A DNA stretch of 32,221 nucleotides from Clostridiales bacterium (GCA_019423795.1 JAHZAT010000078.1:1-32221); one strand, 5' to 3'. Shown: positions 1 to 8,074, numbered from the stretch's first letter. Notes: generated by a model from the letters alone, not told the origin. Translations and numbers: made by a program.

Positions 1-1113
1 TACCGTCACAGAAGAAAATTCAAGGCAGGAGATGGTCAGGAAGGTGGCAGAAGAAGATGCCATGGTGCTGACGGAGAAGATATCATCCTGAAAGTTCCAG
101 CAGGAACCGTAGTAAAAGAAAAAGAATCAGGGAAAGTTATCCTTGATATGTCAAATAAAAAAGAACCAGTTGTACTATTAAAAGGTGGACGTGGTGGAAA
201 AGGAAACCAGCATTATGCAACACCAACCATGCAGGCACCAAAATATGCTCAGCCAGGTGGAAAAGCACAGGAAATTGAAGTTATGCTGGAATTAAAGGTG
301 ATCGCTGATGTTGGATTAGTTGGATTCCCGAATGTCGGAAAATCAACATTTTTATCAAGAGTAACAAATGCGAATCCAAAGATTGCGAACTACCATTTCA
401 CAACATTGAATCCAAATCTTGGAGTTGTAGATATGGATGGAAGCAAAGGATTTGTTATTGCAGATATCCCTGGAATCATTGAGGGTGCGTCTGAAGGTGT
501 TGGACTTGGATTTGAGTTTTTACGCCATATTGAACGTACAAAAGTTATGATCCATATGGTAGATGGAGCTTCTGTAGAAGGAAGAGATCCGATCGTTGAT
601 ATCCATGCTATTACAGATGAATTAAAGAAATACAACAAAGAGATTTTAGAGAAACCACAGGTGATCGCAGCCAACAAGATGGACGCGATGTCTGAGACAG
701 ACAGAGAGACTGTGATCGATTTATTAAAAGAAGAGTTTGAACCAGAAGGAATTAAGGTATTCCCTATCTCTGCAGTTAGTGGAGAAGGCGTCAAGGAATT
801 ATTATGGCACGTGCAGGGATTATTAGATGAATTACCAGAAGGTGCAACAGAATTTGAACAGGAATATGAACTAAACTTTGGAGAAGAAGAAGGTGGAATC
901 ATTATTGCTCATCCAGAAGAAGGCCTATATACAGTCGAAGGACCAAAAGTAGAGAGAATGCTTGGATATACAAATCTGGAATCAGAGCGAGGATTTGACT
1001 TCTTCCAGAAATTTATGAAAGAAAACGGTGTCATTGAACGTTTAACAGAGATGGGAATCGAAGAAGGTGATACTGTACGTCTTTATAATCTGGAGTTTGA
1101 CTACTATAGATAG
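1..1113 (+). CDS. obgE: Obg-family GTPase, 5'-truncated by the window edge
   Basis: Open from base 1 in frame 1, so the real start lies upstream; about 370 residues are present of a protein that is usually about 430. The first residues fit the end of the glycine-rich Obg fold (KVPAGTVV at about 35-42). A TRAFAC GTPase domain follows with G1 GFPNVGKS, G3 DIPG followed by IIEGA, and G4 NKMD. The tail (EEGGIIIAHPEEG to the stop) fits the Obg C-terminal (OCT) domain. Family role: an essential GTPase that binds the 50S subunit and links ribosome assembly to growth and stress. It heads the run yhbY-nadD-yqeK-rsfS, a usual neighbourhood for obg in Clostridia. There is a 28-bp gap to yhbY. Confidence 0.96.
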   Translation, partial: YRHRRKFKAGDGQEGGRRRCHGADGEDIILKVPAGTVVKEKESGKVILDMSNKKEPVVLLKGGRGGKGNQHYATPTMQAPKYAQPGGKAQEIEVMLELKVIADVGLVGFPNVGKSTFLSRVTNANPKIANYHFTTLNPNLGVVDMDGSKGFVIADIPGIIEGASEGVGLGFEFLRHIERTKVMIHMVDGASVEGRDPIVDIHAITDELKKYNKEILEKPQVIAANKMDAMSETDRETVIDLLKEEFEPEGIKVFPISAVSGEGVKELLWHVQGLLDELPEGATEFEQEYELNFGEEEGGIIIAHPEEGLYTVEGPKVERMLGYTNLESERGFDFFQKFMKENGVIERLTEMGIEEGDTVRLYNLEFDYYR

Positions 1114-1141
1114 ATATATAATTAATTTAATGGAGGATAAC

Positions 1142-1441
1142 ATGACAAGCAAACAAAGAGCTTATTTAAAGAGCCTTGCAATGAAAATCGATCCGATCTA
1201 TAACATCGGAAAAGGAAGCATTTCACCAGAACTTGTACAGGGTGTCAGAGATGCCTTAGAAGCAAGAGAACTGATCAAAGTTGGTGTACTTCAAAACTGC
1301 ATGGACGATCCAAAAGAACTGGCAACTGTATTAGCAGAGAGAACAAGATCTCAGGTTGTACAGGTGATCGGTAAGAAGATCGTATTATATAAAGAATCAA
1401 AGAATCATAAAAGAATTGAACTGCCAAAAGCAGGAAAATAA
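1142..1441 (+). CDS. yhbY: YhbY/CRM-domain RNA-binding protein
   Basis: A 99-residue protein consisting of a single CRM (CRS1-YhbY) domain. The opening TSKQRAYLKSLA, the central YNIGKGSISPELV (variant of the GKxG loop) and the C-terminal QVIGKKIVLYKES match the family. YhbY associates with pre-50S particles and is thought to help ribosome assembly, which fits its place after obgE. The ATG at 1142 is chosen because GGAGG lies 4 bases upstream; the frame is open further 5' but that stretch overlaps obgE and does not look like the domain. Confidence 0.93.
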   Translation: MTSKQRAYLKSLAMKIDPIYNIGKGSISPELVQGVRDALEARELIKVGVLQNCMDDPKELATVLAERTRSQVVQVIGKKIVLYKESKNHKRIELPKAGK

Positions 1442-1457
1442 TATCGGAGGAAGAGCC

Positions 1458-2069
1458 ATGAAGAAGATAGGAATTCTTGGCGGGACATTTAATCCGATCC
1501 ACCATGGACATTTAATTCTTGGACAGGCAGCGAAAGAGGAATTTGGACTTGATGAGATTCTTGTTATGCCAACAAAGAATCCGGCATACAAAATGATCAG
1601 TGGAGGAGTCAGCGAGCAGAATCGTGTCGATATGATCAAACTTGCAATTGCCAATTTTCCATATTTTAAATTTAGTGATATGGAATTAAAACGAGATGGC
1701 ACGACATATACAGTGGATACATTAAGAGCCCTTACACAGAAAGATGATGACTGCAGGTATTATTTTATTATGGGAGCAGATTCCCTTTATCAGATTGAGA
1801 CATGGAAAGATCCAGATCAGATTTTTCATATGGCGAATATTCTGGTTGCTACAAGAAACGATTCAAGAAGTGCCTTAGATGCCCAGATTGATTATCTGGA
1901 AGAAAAATATAGCGGGAAGATTTATCATTTAAGCAGTCCAAGTATCGAGATTTCATCGAATGATATCCGAAAGAGATGCAAAAATGGATCAAGTATTCAT
2001 TTTTTCCTTCCAGAGGATGTGATCGATTATATAGAAAGAAATGATTTATATGGAATTACAGCAGATTGA
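1458..2069 (+). CDS. nadD: Nicotinate-nucleotide adenylyltransferase
   Basis: 203 residues, the normal size for NadD. The N-terminal nucleotidyltransferase signature GGTFNPIHHGH (residues 8-18) and the C-terminal SSNDIRKR (equivalent of the ISSTxIR signature) are both visible. It transfers AMP from ATP to nicotinate mononucleotide, giving deamido-NAD in the cytoplasmic NAD pathway. The start at 1458 has ATCGGAGGAAG just upstream. Its 3' end overlaps yqeK by 29 bases, suggesting translational coupling. Confidence 0.95.
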   Translation: MKKIGILGGTFNPIHHGHLILGQAAKEEFGLDEILVMPTKNPAYKMISGGVSEQNRVDMIKLAIANFPYFKFSDMELKRDGTTYTVDTLRALTQKDDDCRYYFIMGADSLYQIETWKDPDQIFHMANILVATRNDSRSALDAQIDYLEEKYSGKIYHLSSPSIEISSNDIRKRCKNGSSIHFFLPEDVIDYIERNDLYGITAD

Positions 2070-2622
2070 AGATAAATTAAAAACAGTACTAAAACCATCC
2101 AGATACAGACACACTTTAGGAGTTGCCTATACAGCTTCATGTATGGCGATGGTATTTGATGTAGATACCGAGAGAGCTTACAGAGCTGGATTGTTACATG
2201 ATTGTGCAAAAGGATTTTCGATTGAGAAGCAAAGACAGTTATGTGAGAGATATAACATTTGTCTTGAAGGAACATTAACAAAGAGTCCACAGTTAATGCA
2301 TCAGGAGATTGCCCCATTTCTTGCAAAAGATGATTATGAGGAAGAAGACAAGGAAATCTTATCAGCGATTGGATGTCATACAACTGGAAAGATTGCAATG
2401 AGTCCTTTAGATCAGATTGTTTTTATTGCAGACTATATAGAGCCAAATAGAAAAATAATACCGGGACTTATAAAGGTACGGAAACTTGCATTTGAAGATT
2501 TGGATGCATGTGCATATGAGATTCTTAACAATACGATTAATTATCTGACAGAATGCGGACAGGAAATTGATCAGCGCACAATCAAGACTTATGAGTATTA
2601 TAAGAATAAGAAGGAGAATTAA
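2041..2622 (+). CDS. yqeK: YqeK-type HD-domain Ap4A hydrolase
   Basis: About 193 residues with an HD-domain metal site: RHTLGVAYTA near residue 23, LLHDCAKG near 51-58, a later HQE, and GCHTTG followed by DQIVFIADYIEP, the order seen in YqeK proteins. Family members are cobalt/iron-dependent symmetrical Ap4A hydrolases. Two in-frame ATGs exist (2041 and 2050); AGAAAGAA gives only a weak ribosome site for either, so the start is uncertain by three codons. The gene overlaps nadD, and its last codons carry the AAGGAG site of rsfS. Confidence 0.92.
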   Translation: MIYMELQQIEDKLKTVLKPSRYRHTLGVAYTASCMAMVFDVDTERAYRAGLLHDCAKGFSIEKQRQLCERYNICLEGTLTKSPQLMHQEIAPFLAKDDYEEEDKEILSAIGCHTTGKIAMSPLDQIVFIADYIEPNRKIIPGLIKVRKLAFEDLDACAYEILNNTINYLTECGQEIDQRTIKTYEYYKNKKEN

Positions 2623-2623
2623 G

Positions 2624-2977
2624 ATGGATCAGTCATTAAATATGGTAAAGATCGCATATGATGCGTTAGATGACAAATTAGCAGAAGATATTAAGATCAT
2701 TGATATTCGCAGCATTTCAGTTTTAGCAGATTATTTTATTATTGCAGATGGTAATAATAAAAACCAGGTGCAGGCAATGGTAGATAATGTGCAGGAAGAA
2801 CTGTTTAAGGCTGGATATGAAATGAAACAGATGGAAGGATACAGAGAAGGAAACTGGATCTTACTTGATTTTGGAGATATCATTATCCATATCTTTGATA
2901 AAGAAAATCGTCTGTTCTATGATCTTGAGAGAATCTGGAAAGATGGAAAAGAAGTTTCTATTGAAGAATTAAATTAA
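2624..2977 (+). CDS. rsfS: Ribosomal silencing factor RsfS
   Basis: 117 residues, full length for RsfS (Iojap/DUF143). Family hallmarks are ADYFIIADGNNKNQVQAMVD and the C-terminal GNWILLDFGDIIIHIFD, followed by RLFYDLERIW. RsfS binds uL14 on the 50S subunit and blocks joining to the 30S when nutrients are short. The ATG at 2624 follows AAGGAG with an 8-base spacer and sits 1 base after the yqeK stop. It is the last gene of the operon; a strong hairpin follows. Confidence 0.95.
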   Translation: MDQSLNMVKIAYDALDDKLAEDIKIIDIRSISVLADYFIIADGNNKNQVQAMVDNVQEELFKAGYEMKQMEGYREGNWILLDFGDIIIHIFDKENRLFYDLERIWKDGKEVSIEELN

Positions 2978-2987
2978 AAAAGATAAT

Positions 2988-3045
2988 AAAGAAGCCAGAA
3001 TGGAGAAATCGCATTAAGATTCTCGGTTCTGGCTTCTTTTTATTT
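2988..3045. terminator. Bidirectional terminator between rsfS and lexA
   Basis: A 13-bp perfect stem (2988-3000 with 3027-3039) with an inner GAGAA/TTCTC extension encloses a short loop. A T-run follows on the plus strand, and the A-rich left flank gives a T-run on the minus strand. It can end both converging transcripts; the lexA stop codon lies at its edge. Confidence 0.9.
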
Positions 3046-3662
3046 TATTTCATTGAGCGGTAAAGTCCAACCACTTTGCCAATGATAGATACTTCGTTCA
3101 CAATAATAGGTTCCATGGAATCATTCTCTGGCTGAAGGCGATAGTAGCCGTCTTCTTTGTAGAATGTTTTGACTGTGGCGGAATCTTCGATCATTGCAAC
3201 AACTATGTCACCATTCTCAGCAGTTGACTGTTGTTCGACAATAACAAGATCACCATCGAAAATTCCAGCATTGATCATACTTTCGCCACGGACGTGTAAC
3301 ATGAATGTATTCTTGTTACTGATACGATCTGGAAGCATTGGAAAATAATCTTCAATATTCTGTACAGCCAGAATAGGTTCTCCAGCTGTTACAGTACCAA
3401 CTACAGGAATATTAATGATCTCGCGGCGAGCGAGGTTAAAATCATCATCGATAATCTCAATTGCACGAGGCTTTGTAGGATCCCTGTGAATATATCCCTT
3501 TCGTTCCAATGTCTCTAAATGAGAATGGACAGAAGATGTGGAACGAAGGTTCACGGCTTCACAGATTTCGCGGACTGCAGGTGGATATCCTTTGTCAAGG
3601 ATGCGGCGCTTGATAAATTCCAGAATCTGTTGTTGTTTATCACTTAATTGTTCTCTTGCCAT
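3045..3662 (-). CDS. lexA: LexA, SOS repressor with self-cleaving S24 domain
   Basis: 205 residues, the usual LexA length. The N-terminal winged helix starts at LSDKQQQILEFI and contains the recognition region STSSVHSHLETLERKGYI. The peptidase half shows the cleavage site Ala93-Gly94 in GTVTAGEP, catalytic Ser128 in VRGESM and Lys165 in SATVKTF, so the RecA-stimulated self-cleavage machinery looks intact. It represses DNA-damage genes. The start codon is preceded by GGAGG 10 bases upstream. The upstream region carries LexA-box-like sites, so autoregulation is expected. Confidence 0.97.
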   Translation of the reverse strand: MAREQLSDKQQQILEFIKRRILDKGYPPAVREICEAVNLRSTSSVHSHLETLERKGYIHRDPTKPRAIEIIDDDFNLARREIINIPVVGTVTAGEPILAVQNIEDYFPMLPDRISNKNTFMLHVRGESMINAGIFDGDLVIVEQQSTAENGDIVVAMIEDSATVKTFYKEDGYYRLQPENDSMEPIIVNEVSIIGKVVGLYRSMK

Positions 3663-3693
3663 GTACTATATCCTCCGTGTTTTTATTATATTC

Positions 3694-3722
3694 ATAATAA
3701 CATATAATCACTATAGAAACAA
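3694..3722 (-). promoter_or_regulatory. Probable lexA promoter
   Basis: On the minus strand TTGTTT (3717-3722) and TATTAT (3694-3699) are separated by exactly 17 bases. The -35 overlaps the first LexA-box-like site (3716-3729), as expected of an autoregulated lexA. Recognised by eye only. Confidence 0.55.
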
Positions 3723-3800
3723 GTGTTCTCGAACAAAGTTTCGAAAAAATATTGACAAACAAATGTTCGAGAATTATAATAAAGACAAAACAGATGTTCG
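3716..3800. promoter_or_regulatory. Cluster of four LexA (DinR)-box-like operators
   Basis: The Gram-positive LexA box is CGAAC-N4-GTTCG. Four sites resemble it: GAAACAAGTGTTCT (3716-3729), CGAACAAAGTTTCG (3730-3743, one mismatch, abutting the first), CAAACAAATGTTCG (3756-3769, one mismatch, in the spacer of the plus-strand promoter) and AAAACAGATGTTCG (3787-3800, right half perfect, downstream of the -10). Together they cover both divergent promoters, so lexA and the yneA-like gene are probably both SOS-regulated. Confidence 0.85.
3752..3780 (+). promoter_or_regulatory. Consensus sigma-A promoter of the yneA-like gene
   Basis: Perfect TTGACA (3752-3757), a 17-base spacer, then perfect TATAAT (3775-3780). 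A consensus promoter of this strength buried under LexA boxes is typical of a tightly repressed, strongly inducible SOS gene. Confidence 0.85.
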
Positions 3801-3823
3801 ATAAATAAGAGGAGGAATACATT

Positions 3824-4129
3824 ATGATAAGTAAGAAGAGAAGATGGTGTTTTTTAATAATTCTTTTAGGAGTATTATTTATGGCATTTCATGTATTATT
3901 TATGAAAACTCCTACTATAGAGGCACAGGGGACAAAGGAGAAGAAGTTTACAAGTATTCAGGTTAAGAAAGGTGATTCCTTGTGGAGCATTGCTAAGGAA
4001 CATATGGGAGATGAATATGATACTGTTGATGATTATATAGATGAAGTATGTGAGACGAATCACATCTATGATAGACAGATTACAGATGGAATGTATCTGG
4101 TAATTCCATATTATACAGTCAGAAGATAA
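3824..4129 (+). CDS. yneA: YneA-like SOS cell-division inhibitor (membrane anchor plus LysM)
   Basis: 101 residues. A basic start (MISKKRR) leads into one hydrophobic segment (about 8-28), then a LysM domain (about 44-97) with VKKGDSLWSIAKEHM and the final DGMYLVIPYY. This is the architecture of Bacillus YneA, a short-lived membrane protein that delays division during DNA damage, and it has the same position divergent from lexA. GGAGG lies 7 bases before the ATG. Function is inferred from architecture, synteny and the LexA sites; sequence identity to YneA was not measured. Confidence 0.82.
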   Translation: MISKKRRWCFLIILLGVLFMAFHVLFMKTPTIEAQGTKEKKFTSIQVKKGDSLWSIAKEHMGDEYDTVDDYIDEVCETNHIYDRQITDGMYLVIPYYTVRR

Positions 4130-4146
4130 GAAAAAGAGGAATAAAT

Positions 4147-4190
4147 AAAAAGGCCATCCTTTGCAATGAGTAAAGGATGGCTAGAAATAT
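4147..4190. terminator. Bidirectional terminator between the yneA-like gene and the amidase
   Basis: A 10-bp perfect stem (4153-4162 with 4172-4181) and 9-base loop. On the minus strand it is followed by TTTTTATTTAT, a good U-tract for the amidase gene ending at 4221; on the plus strand the tail is TAGAAATATTTT, less ideal. Confidence 0.75.
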
Positions 4191-4220
4191 TTTATTCAAA
4201 TAAATATATTGATTGGTAAA

Positions 4221-5621
4221 TTAACGTTTAGTAGGATTTTTGTTTAATGAAGCTTTTGTACTATTATAAACTGCTTTTCCATATTTATTTAGGTTAGCAT
4301 TCATTTTTTTAGATTCACTTTTATTTGATACAAATCCAATTTCTGTTAATGTGGATGCTGTTTTTGAGTGGCGGAGTACATATAATCCAGTACGATCAAC
4401 GAGTCCACGGTTTGTGAATCCTGTAGCAGAACGGATATATGGATGGATTGTAGCTGACCATTTGTAACTAGTTAATCCAGAAGTTGATTTATATCCTTTT
4501 GAATTATATAAAGTTTCTGTTCCGTGAGCAGATTTTCCGGCGGAATTAATATGTACACTATAGAATCTGTCAGCACCAACATTGTTTGCAAGGGCAGATC
4601 GATCACTTAAACTTGGATAAGTGTCAGAAAGTCGAGTGTAATATACTTTGATGTTAGGGTCTTTATCAAAATATTTTTTTGCGGCCTGAACGATTTTTAA
4701 AGTCATATTTTTTTCTTTATAGCCATATGCAACAGCACCAGAATCAGAACCACCATGACCTGCATCTAATACGATGATCTGTTTATACATAGATTTAGGT
4801 GAAGCATAGTAAACTCTGATATAGGAATCTGTTTGGGTTACACGGAATCCCTTGATCGTTTTACTGCGTGGCTTAATATAAATTTTTGTATATCCACCAG
4901 AATATTTTACAGAGTATGATTTAAATGAAGAATCATTCACAACCTTGTGGTTTGAAGATTTTTCGTAAAATGATTTGTAGTTACCTTTGATATTAAGAAT
5001 CAAACGATAATTATGATAATCATCCGTGCTCGAAACATTTCTATTGCTTAAACCGGAAGGTTTTGCAAGCTGTACATAAGAAGTTTTGCTTGTAGTGCTT
5101 GCAGTAGAATTACTTTTGAATGTTTCAGTATAAGAAGAATCATTCCAAGAATAAGATAATCTAAGATATTTTGCACAAAAAGATCCAGGTACATAAATAA
5201 AGTTACTCTTCTGTTCATAAGAATAGACACTACGTGCAGGAGTTGGCATTTTTGTTTTTTTACCATTTACATAAGCGTATTTATTACCGCGTGTCATAAC
5301 AATTTTATTGGAACCACGTTTTAAAGTGATTTTCCAATTTTTTCTAGAATAAGAATAAGATACACCCATGCCTTTTTTAAAAACATAATATGCAGAGAGC
5401 ATCGGAGTGTTTTCAGTCTTATATCCAGGAGCTTTTGTTTTAATGGTTTTTCCATTGTAAGAAGCACCAACAGCTTTTTTCTTTTGCTTTTTTTTGTTGA
5501 TTTTTAGTGTATAAGTATGTTTTGTTACAGCGTATGATGATGCAGAAACATTTGCAGGTATTCCTGTACCGATAATTGAAACTGATAACAATGTTGTGAT
5601 AATAAATTTCTGTAATTTCAT
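4221..5621 (-). CDS. Secreted N-acetylmuramoyl-L-alanine amidase (Amidase_3), copy 1
   Basis: 466 residues. A Sec signal peptide (about 1-27, ending VSASS) is followed by a copper-amine-oxidase-N-like stalk (about 50-165, GNKYAYVNGKKTKMPTPARS and NFIYVPGSFCAKYL), a Ser/Thr linker, a beta-rich AMIN-like domain (about 195-280) and a zinc Amidase_3 domain (about 284-460). The domain shows VLDAGHGGSDSG, a following Glu in YKEKNMTL, SVHIN and the catalytic TEIGF. Such enzymes cut the amide between MurNAc and the stem peptide, usually in daughter-cell separation or wall turnover. A paralogue with the same layout lies directly upstream. A GGAAGGA site precedes the ATG. Confidence 0.9.
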   Translation of the reverse strand: MKLQKFIITTLLSVSIIGTGIPANVSASSYAVTKHTYTLKINKKKQKKKAVGASYNGKTIKTKAPGYKTENTPMLSAYYVFKKGMGVSYSYSRKNWKITLKRGSNKIVMTRGNKYAYVNGKKTKMPTPARSVYSYEQKSNFIYVPGSFCAKYLRLSYSWNDSSYTETFKSNSTASTTSKTSYVQLAKPSGLSNRNVSSTDDYHNYRLILNIKGNYKSFYEKSSNHKVVNDSSFKSYSVKYSGGYTKIYIKPRSKTIKGFRVTQTDSYIRVYYASPKSMYKQIIVLDAGHGGSDSGAVAYGYKEKNMTLKIVQAAKKYFDKDPNIKVYYTRLSDTYPSLSDRSALANNVGADRFYSVHINSAGKSAHGTETLYNSKGYKSTSGLTSYKWSATIHPYIRSATGFTNRGLVDRTGLYVLRHSKTASTLTEIGFVSNKSESKKMNANLNKYGKAVYNSTKASLNKNPTKR

Positions 5622-5645
5622 TTGTATCTTCCTTTCCGAGAATTA

Positions 5646-5674
5646 ACTGTAACATATATGTAATATTATTGCAA
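5646..5674 (-). promoter_or_regulatory. Possible promoter of amidase copy 1
   Basis: Minus strand: TTGCAA (5669-5674), 17 bases, TACAGT (5646-5651) with a TG one base before the -10. It lies just past the terminator of the upstream amidase, so copy 1 may be transcribed on its own. The -10 is weak. Confidence 0.35.
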
Positions 5675-5705
5675 GAAAAAAGTCATATTTTGCAATATGA
5701 CTTTT
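5671..5705 (-). terminator. Terminator of amidase copy 2
   Basis: A 12-bp perfect stem (5678-5689 with 5694-5705) with a 4-base loop; read on the minus strand it runs into TTTTTTCTTGC. It lies 13 bases after the stop of the gene at 5718-7142. Confidence 0.85.
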
Positions 5706-5717
5706 AGAAATTTAAAA

Positions 5718-7142
5718 TTAGAAAGAATTACAAATCGCTTTATATAGATTATAACCAATCGTGGATGTTCTCGAATTAATACGGCTAGCCTCGGTTTTAT
5801 TTGAGATGAATCCAAGTTCTACAAGTGCAGTTGTCATCTTTGGACCATTTAATACGGCTAGATCAGAACGATATTTTAATCCACGATTATAGGAACTGTT
5901 TGATGCGTAGCCCATTCCGGTCAAAGTGCATGACTGAAGGGTCTGTGCATAGGATTTATAAGTTTTGTAAAGTGTTTCAGTTCCTTTAGAAGATGAACTA
6001 TCACTTGAATTGATATGAACACTCAAGAAACGATCTGCGGACACCTCGTTTGCCATCTTATAACGATAAGAAAGACTTGGATACCAGTCGGAAAGCCTTG
6101 TGTAATAAACTTTGTAGCTAGAATTTTTGTCAAAATTACTCTTGATACTTTGAACGATCTTTAAAGTCATGTTTTTTTCAGAGTATCCGTTTCCAACTGC
6201 ACCGGAATCCTTTCCTCCATGACCAGCATCAACAACGACTACATGATAGAACATCTTCTTTGGATCTGCGTATTTCACATATATATAGGAAGAAGTCTGT
6301 ATTACACTGAATCCCTTGATTACATTTGTCTTAAGATCAATATAAGTTTTGCCGCCACTGTAAGATACATTGTATGTAAGGGATTCCTTGATATATCTGT
6401 TAGAAGCAGAACTGAAGAAAGTCTTATAGTTCCCATTAACGATGATTCTTAGTCGTTTATTTGAATAATCATCGGTACAACTAACAGCAGAAGCTGACAA
6501 TCCAGAAGGCTTCTTGATTCTGATAGAATAATTTGATGCAGAAGCTGTAATCTTAGTTTTTGAACCAAGGGTTGTAGATGTTGTGCTAGTATTAGACGGT
6601 GCTGTTGTAGGTTGTGTGCTAGTTGATCCCTTTTTAGTAATAAGGCCTGCAAGCAGACGATTATTCCATGTATAGTTCAGTTGCAGATTCTTAGCCACAG
6701 CATCCCCTGGAACCATAATATAATTCTTCTTACGTGCAGGATAGTATACCTTCCTTGGGGCAGATGGAAGAGTGATTTTCTTTCCATTGATCGTTGCAGC
6801 TGTGCTGTTTAACGTTAAAACTAATTTTTGTGAACCACGCGTAAGAGTGATCTTCTTTGTTTTTGATGAATAAGAATATTTAGTGCTGATTGATGAACAA
6901 CGTCCAAAGATCCAGTATGCAGAGTACATAGAAATAGAACCTTCAATATATCCAGGAATATTTGTTTTGATCACTTTGTTGTTATATCTTGCATCAATGG
7001 CTCGTTTTGTAACAGTTTTCTTGTTATGTGTATACTTGATTTTATAATACTGGCCAGCAGTTACAGCAGCAGGAGTATTTATGATACTCGTAAAAAGCAT
7101 TATCATAGATAATCCAAGACAAATAAATTTTTTCTTTAACAT
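5718..7142 (-). CDS. Secreted N-acetylmuramoyl-L-alanine amidase (Amidase_3), copy 2
   Basis: 474 residues with the same architecture as copy 1: signal peptide (to about residue 30), copper-amine-oxidase-N-like stalk (GNxK-type ATINGKKITLPSAPRK), Ser/Thr-rich linker, AMIN-like domain and C-terminal Amidase_3 (VVDAGHGGKDSG, YSEKNMTL, SVHIN, VELGF). All zinc and catalytic positions recognised in copy 1 are present. Two close ATGs exist; the inner one at 7142 is preferred because the TAGGGG ribosome site touches the outer ATG (7148) but is 6 bases from the inner. The linker is longer than in copy 1. A well-formed promoter lies upstream and a terminator follows, so it is probably monocistronic. 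Confidence 0.9.
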   Translation of the reverse strand: MLKKKFICLGLSMIMLFTSIINTPAAVTAGQYYKIKYTHNKKTVTKRAIDARYNNKVIKTNIPGYIEGSISMYSAYWIFGRCSSISTKYSYSSKTKKITLTRGSQKLVLTLNSTAATINGKKITLPSAPRKVYYPARKKNYIMVPGDAVAKNLQLNYTWNNRLLAGLITKKGSTSTQPTTAPSNTSTTSTTLGSKTKITASASNYSIRIKKPSGLSASAVSCTDDYSNKRLRIIVNGNYKTFFSSASNRYIKESLTYNVSYSGGKTYIDLKTNVIKGFSVIQTSSYIYVKYADPKKMFYHVVVVDAGHGGKDSGAVGNGYSEKNMTLKIVQSIKSNFDKNSSYKVYYTRLSDWYPSLSYRYKMANEVSADRFLSVHINSSDSSSSKGTETLYKTYKSYAQTLQSCTLTGMGYASNSSYNRGLKYRSDLAVLNGPKMTTALVELGFISNKTEASRINSRTSTIGYNLYKAICNSF

Positions 7143-7181
7143 ATGCATCCCCTATTTTTGAATTTATAGATTTACAGTAAG

Positions 7182-7210
7182 ATTATAATATTTTTTGTGA
7201 TGTATTTCAA
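7182..7210 (-). promoter_or_regulatory. Promoter of amidase copy 2
   Basis: Minus strand: TTGAAA (7205-7210), exactly 17 bases, consensus TATAAT (7182-7187), about 40 bases before the chosen start codon. Confidence 0.7.
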
Positions 7211-7250
7211 CGAAAACATCAATTTCATGCGGTTTTCATTGAAAAATAGT

Positions 7251-7332
7251 TTCCAATCTGTCTAAGAATGTGGTATCCTATTATATAAGTTCGATTTTTG
7301 GGAGAAATTTATAAATTTTTGCAGGAATCGAA
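7251..7332 (+). promoter_or_regulatory. Possible azlC promoter and leader hairpin
   Basis: TTCCAA (7251-7256), 17 bases, TATCCT (7274-7279) preceded by TGG gives a weak extended -10 promoter. Downstream, TTCGATT (7290-7296) can pair with AATCGAA (7326-7332) around a 29-base A/T-rich loop. No T-box sequence or leader peptide with runs of Leu/Val/Ile was found, so any amino-acid control of the operon is not explained by what I see. Confidence 0.3.
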
Positions 7333-7357
7333 TTATTTTGAACTATAGGAGCAGATA

Positions 7358-8074
7358 ATGAAATCAGACAATGAATTTCGAAGAGGACTAATGGATGGGA
7401 TTCCAATCGGATTAGCTTATGTAGCTGTTTCATTTGCATTTGGAATTTCAGGAGCATCTCATGGAATCCCTGTATGGGCACTTACATTGATCTCTGCAAC
7501 TTGTGTAACATCAGCAGGACAATTTGCAGCGATCATTACGATGACAGCGGGAGGATCACTAGTAGAATTAGTCTTATCACAGATCATTATTAATTTAAGA
7601 TATTCAATCATGTCGATTGCGATCGGACAGAAAATGTCGGAGAAGTCGACACTATGGAATCGACTTTCGATGGCATTTATGGTAACTGATGAGATTTTTG
7701 CAGTTTCCTGTGCAGGAAGAAAAGAAATTACACCAAAATATTTCTATGCATTGATGTCCATTCCGTGGATCAGCTGGACAATAGGTACATTATTAGGAGC
7801 AACAGCTAATACATTATTACCATTGATCTTAAGGAATGCACTTGGACTTGCAATTTATGGAATGTTAATTGGAATCATTATTCCACCGGCAAGACATGAT
7901 AAGCATATAACGATCGTGATCATCATATCCATGATCATCAGTTTATTATTTAAATATATCAAAGCGTTATCTTTTGTATCCAGTGGTTTTGTAATCATCA
8001 TCTGTACGCTGATCGCAGCAACACTTGGAGCAATTTTATTTCCAGTAGAAGAGGAGGAGACTGATGAAGCTTAG
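7358..8074 (+). CDS. azlC: AzlC-family branched-chain amino-acid exporter, large subunit
   Basis: 238 residues, hydrophobic throughout. It begins with the AzlC signature FRRGLMDGIPIGLAYVAVSF, continues with TSAGQFAAIITMTAGG and NLRYSIMSIAI, and has about seven membrane segments. With AzlD it forms a two-part permease that exports branched-chain amino acids and analogues. TAGGAG lies 7 bases before the ATG. It overlaps azlD by 11 bases and leads into leuB-ilvD-ilvB, so the operon appears to join synthesis of Leu/Ile/Val with a relief exporter. Confidence 0.92.
   Translation: MKSDNEFRRGLMDGIPIGLAYVAVSFAFGISGASHGIPVWALTLISATCVTSAGQFAAIITMTAGGSLVELVLSQIIINLRYSIMSIAIGQKMSEKSTLWNRLSMAFMVTDEIFAVSCAGRKEITPKYFYALMSIPWISWTIGTLLGATANTLLPLILRNALGLAIYGMLIGIIIPPARHDKHITIVIIISMIISLLFKYIKALSFVSSGFVIIICTLIAATLGAILFPVEEEETDEA

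Noticed and set aside
390..902. Open minus-strand frame of 170 codons opposite obgE
   Set aside because: Lies wholly within a conserved gene, Ser/Asn-rich composition typical of antisense reading, no ribosome site or family resemblance.
7149..7357. T-box or leucine-type attenuator before the azlC-leuB-ilvDB run
   Set aside because: No T-box AGGGTGG sequence, no terminator/antiterminator pair and no leader peptide rich in Leu/Val/Ile; only a weak 7-bp hairpin.
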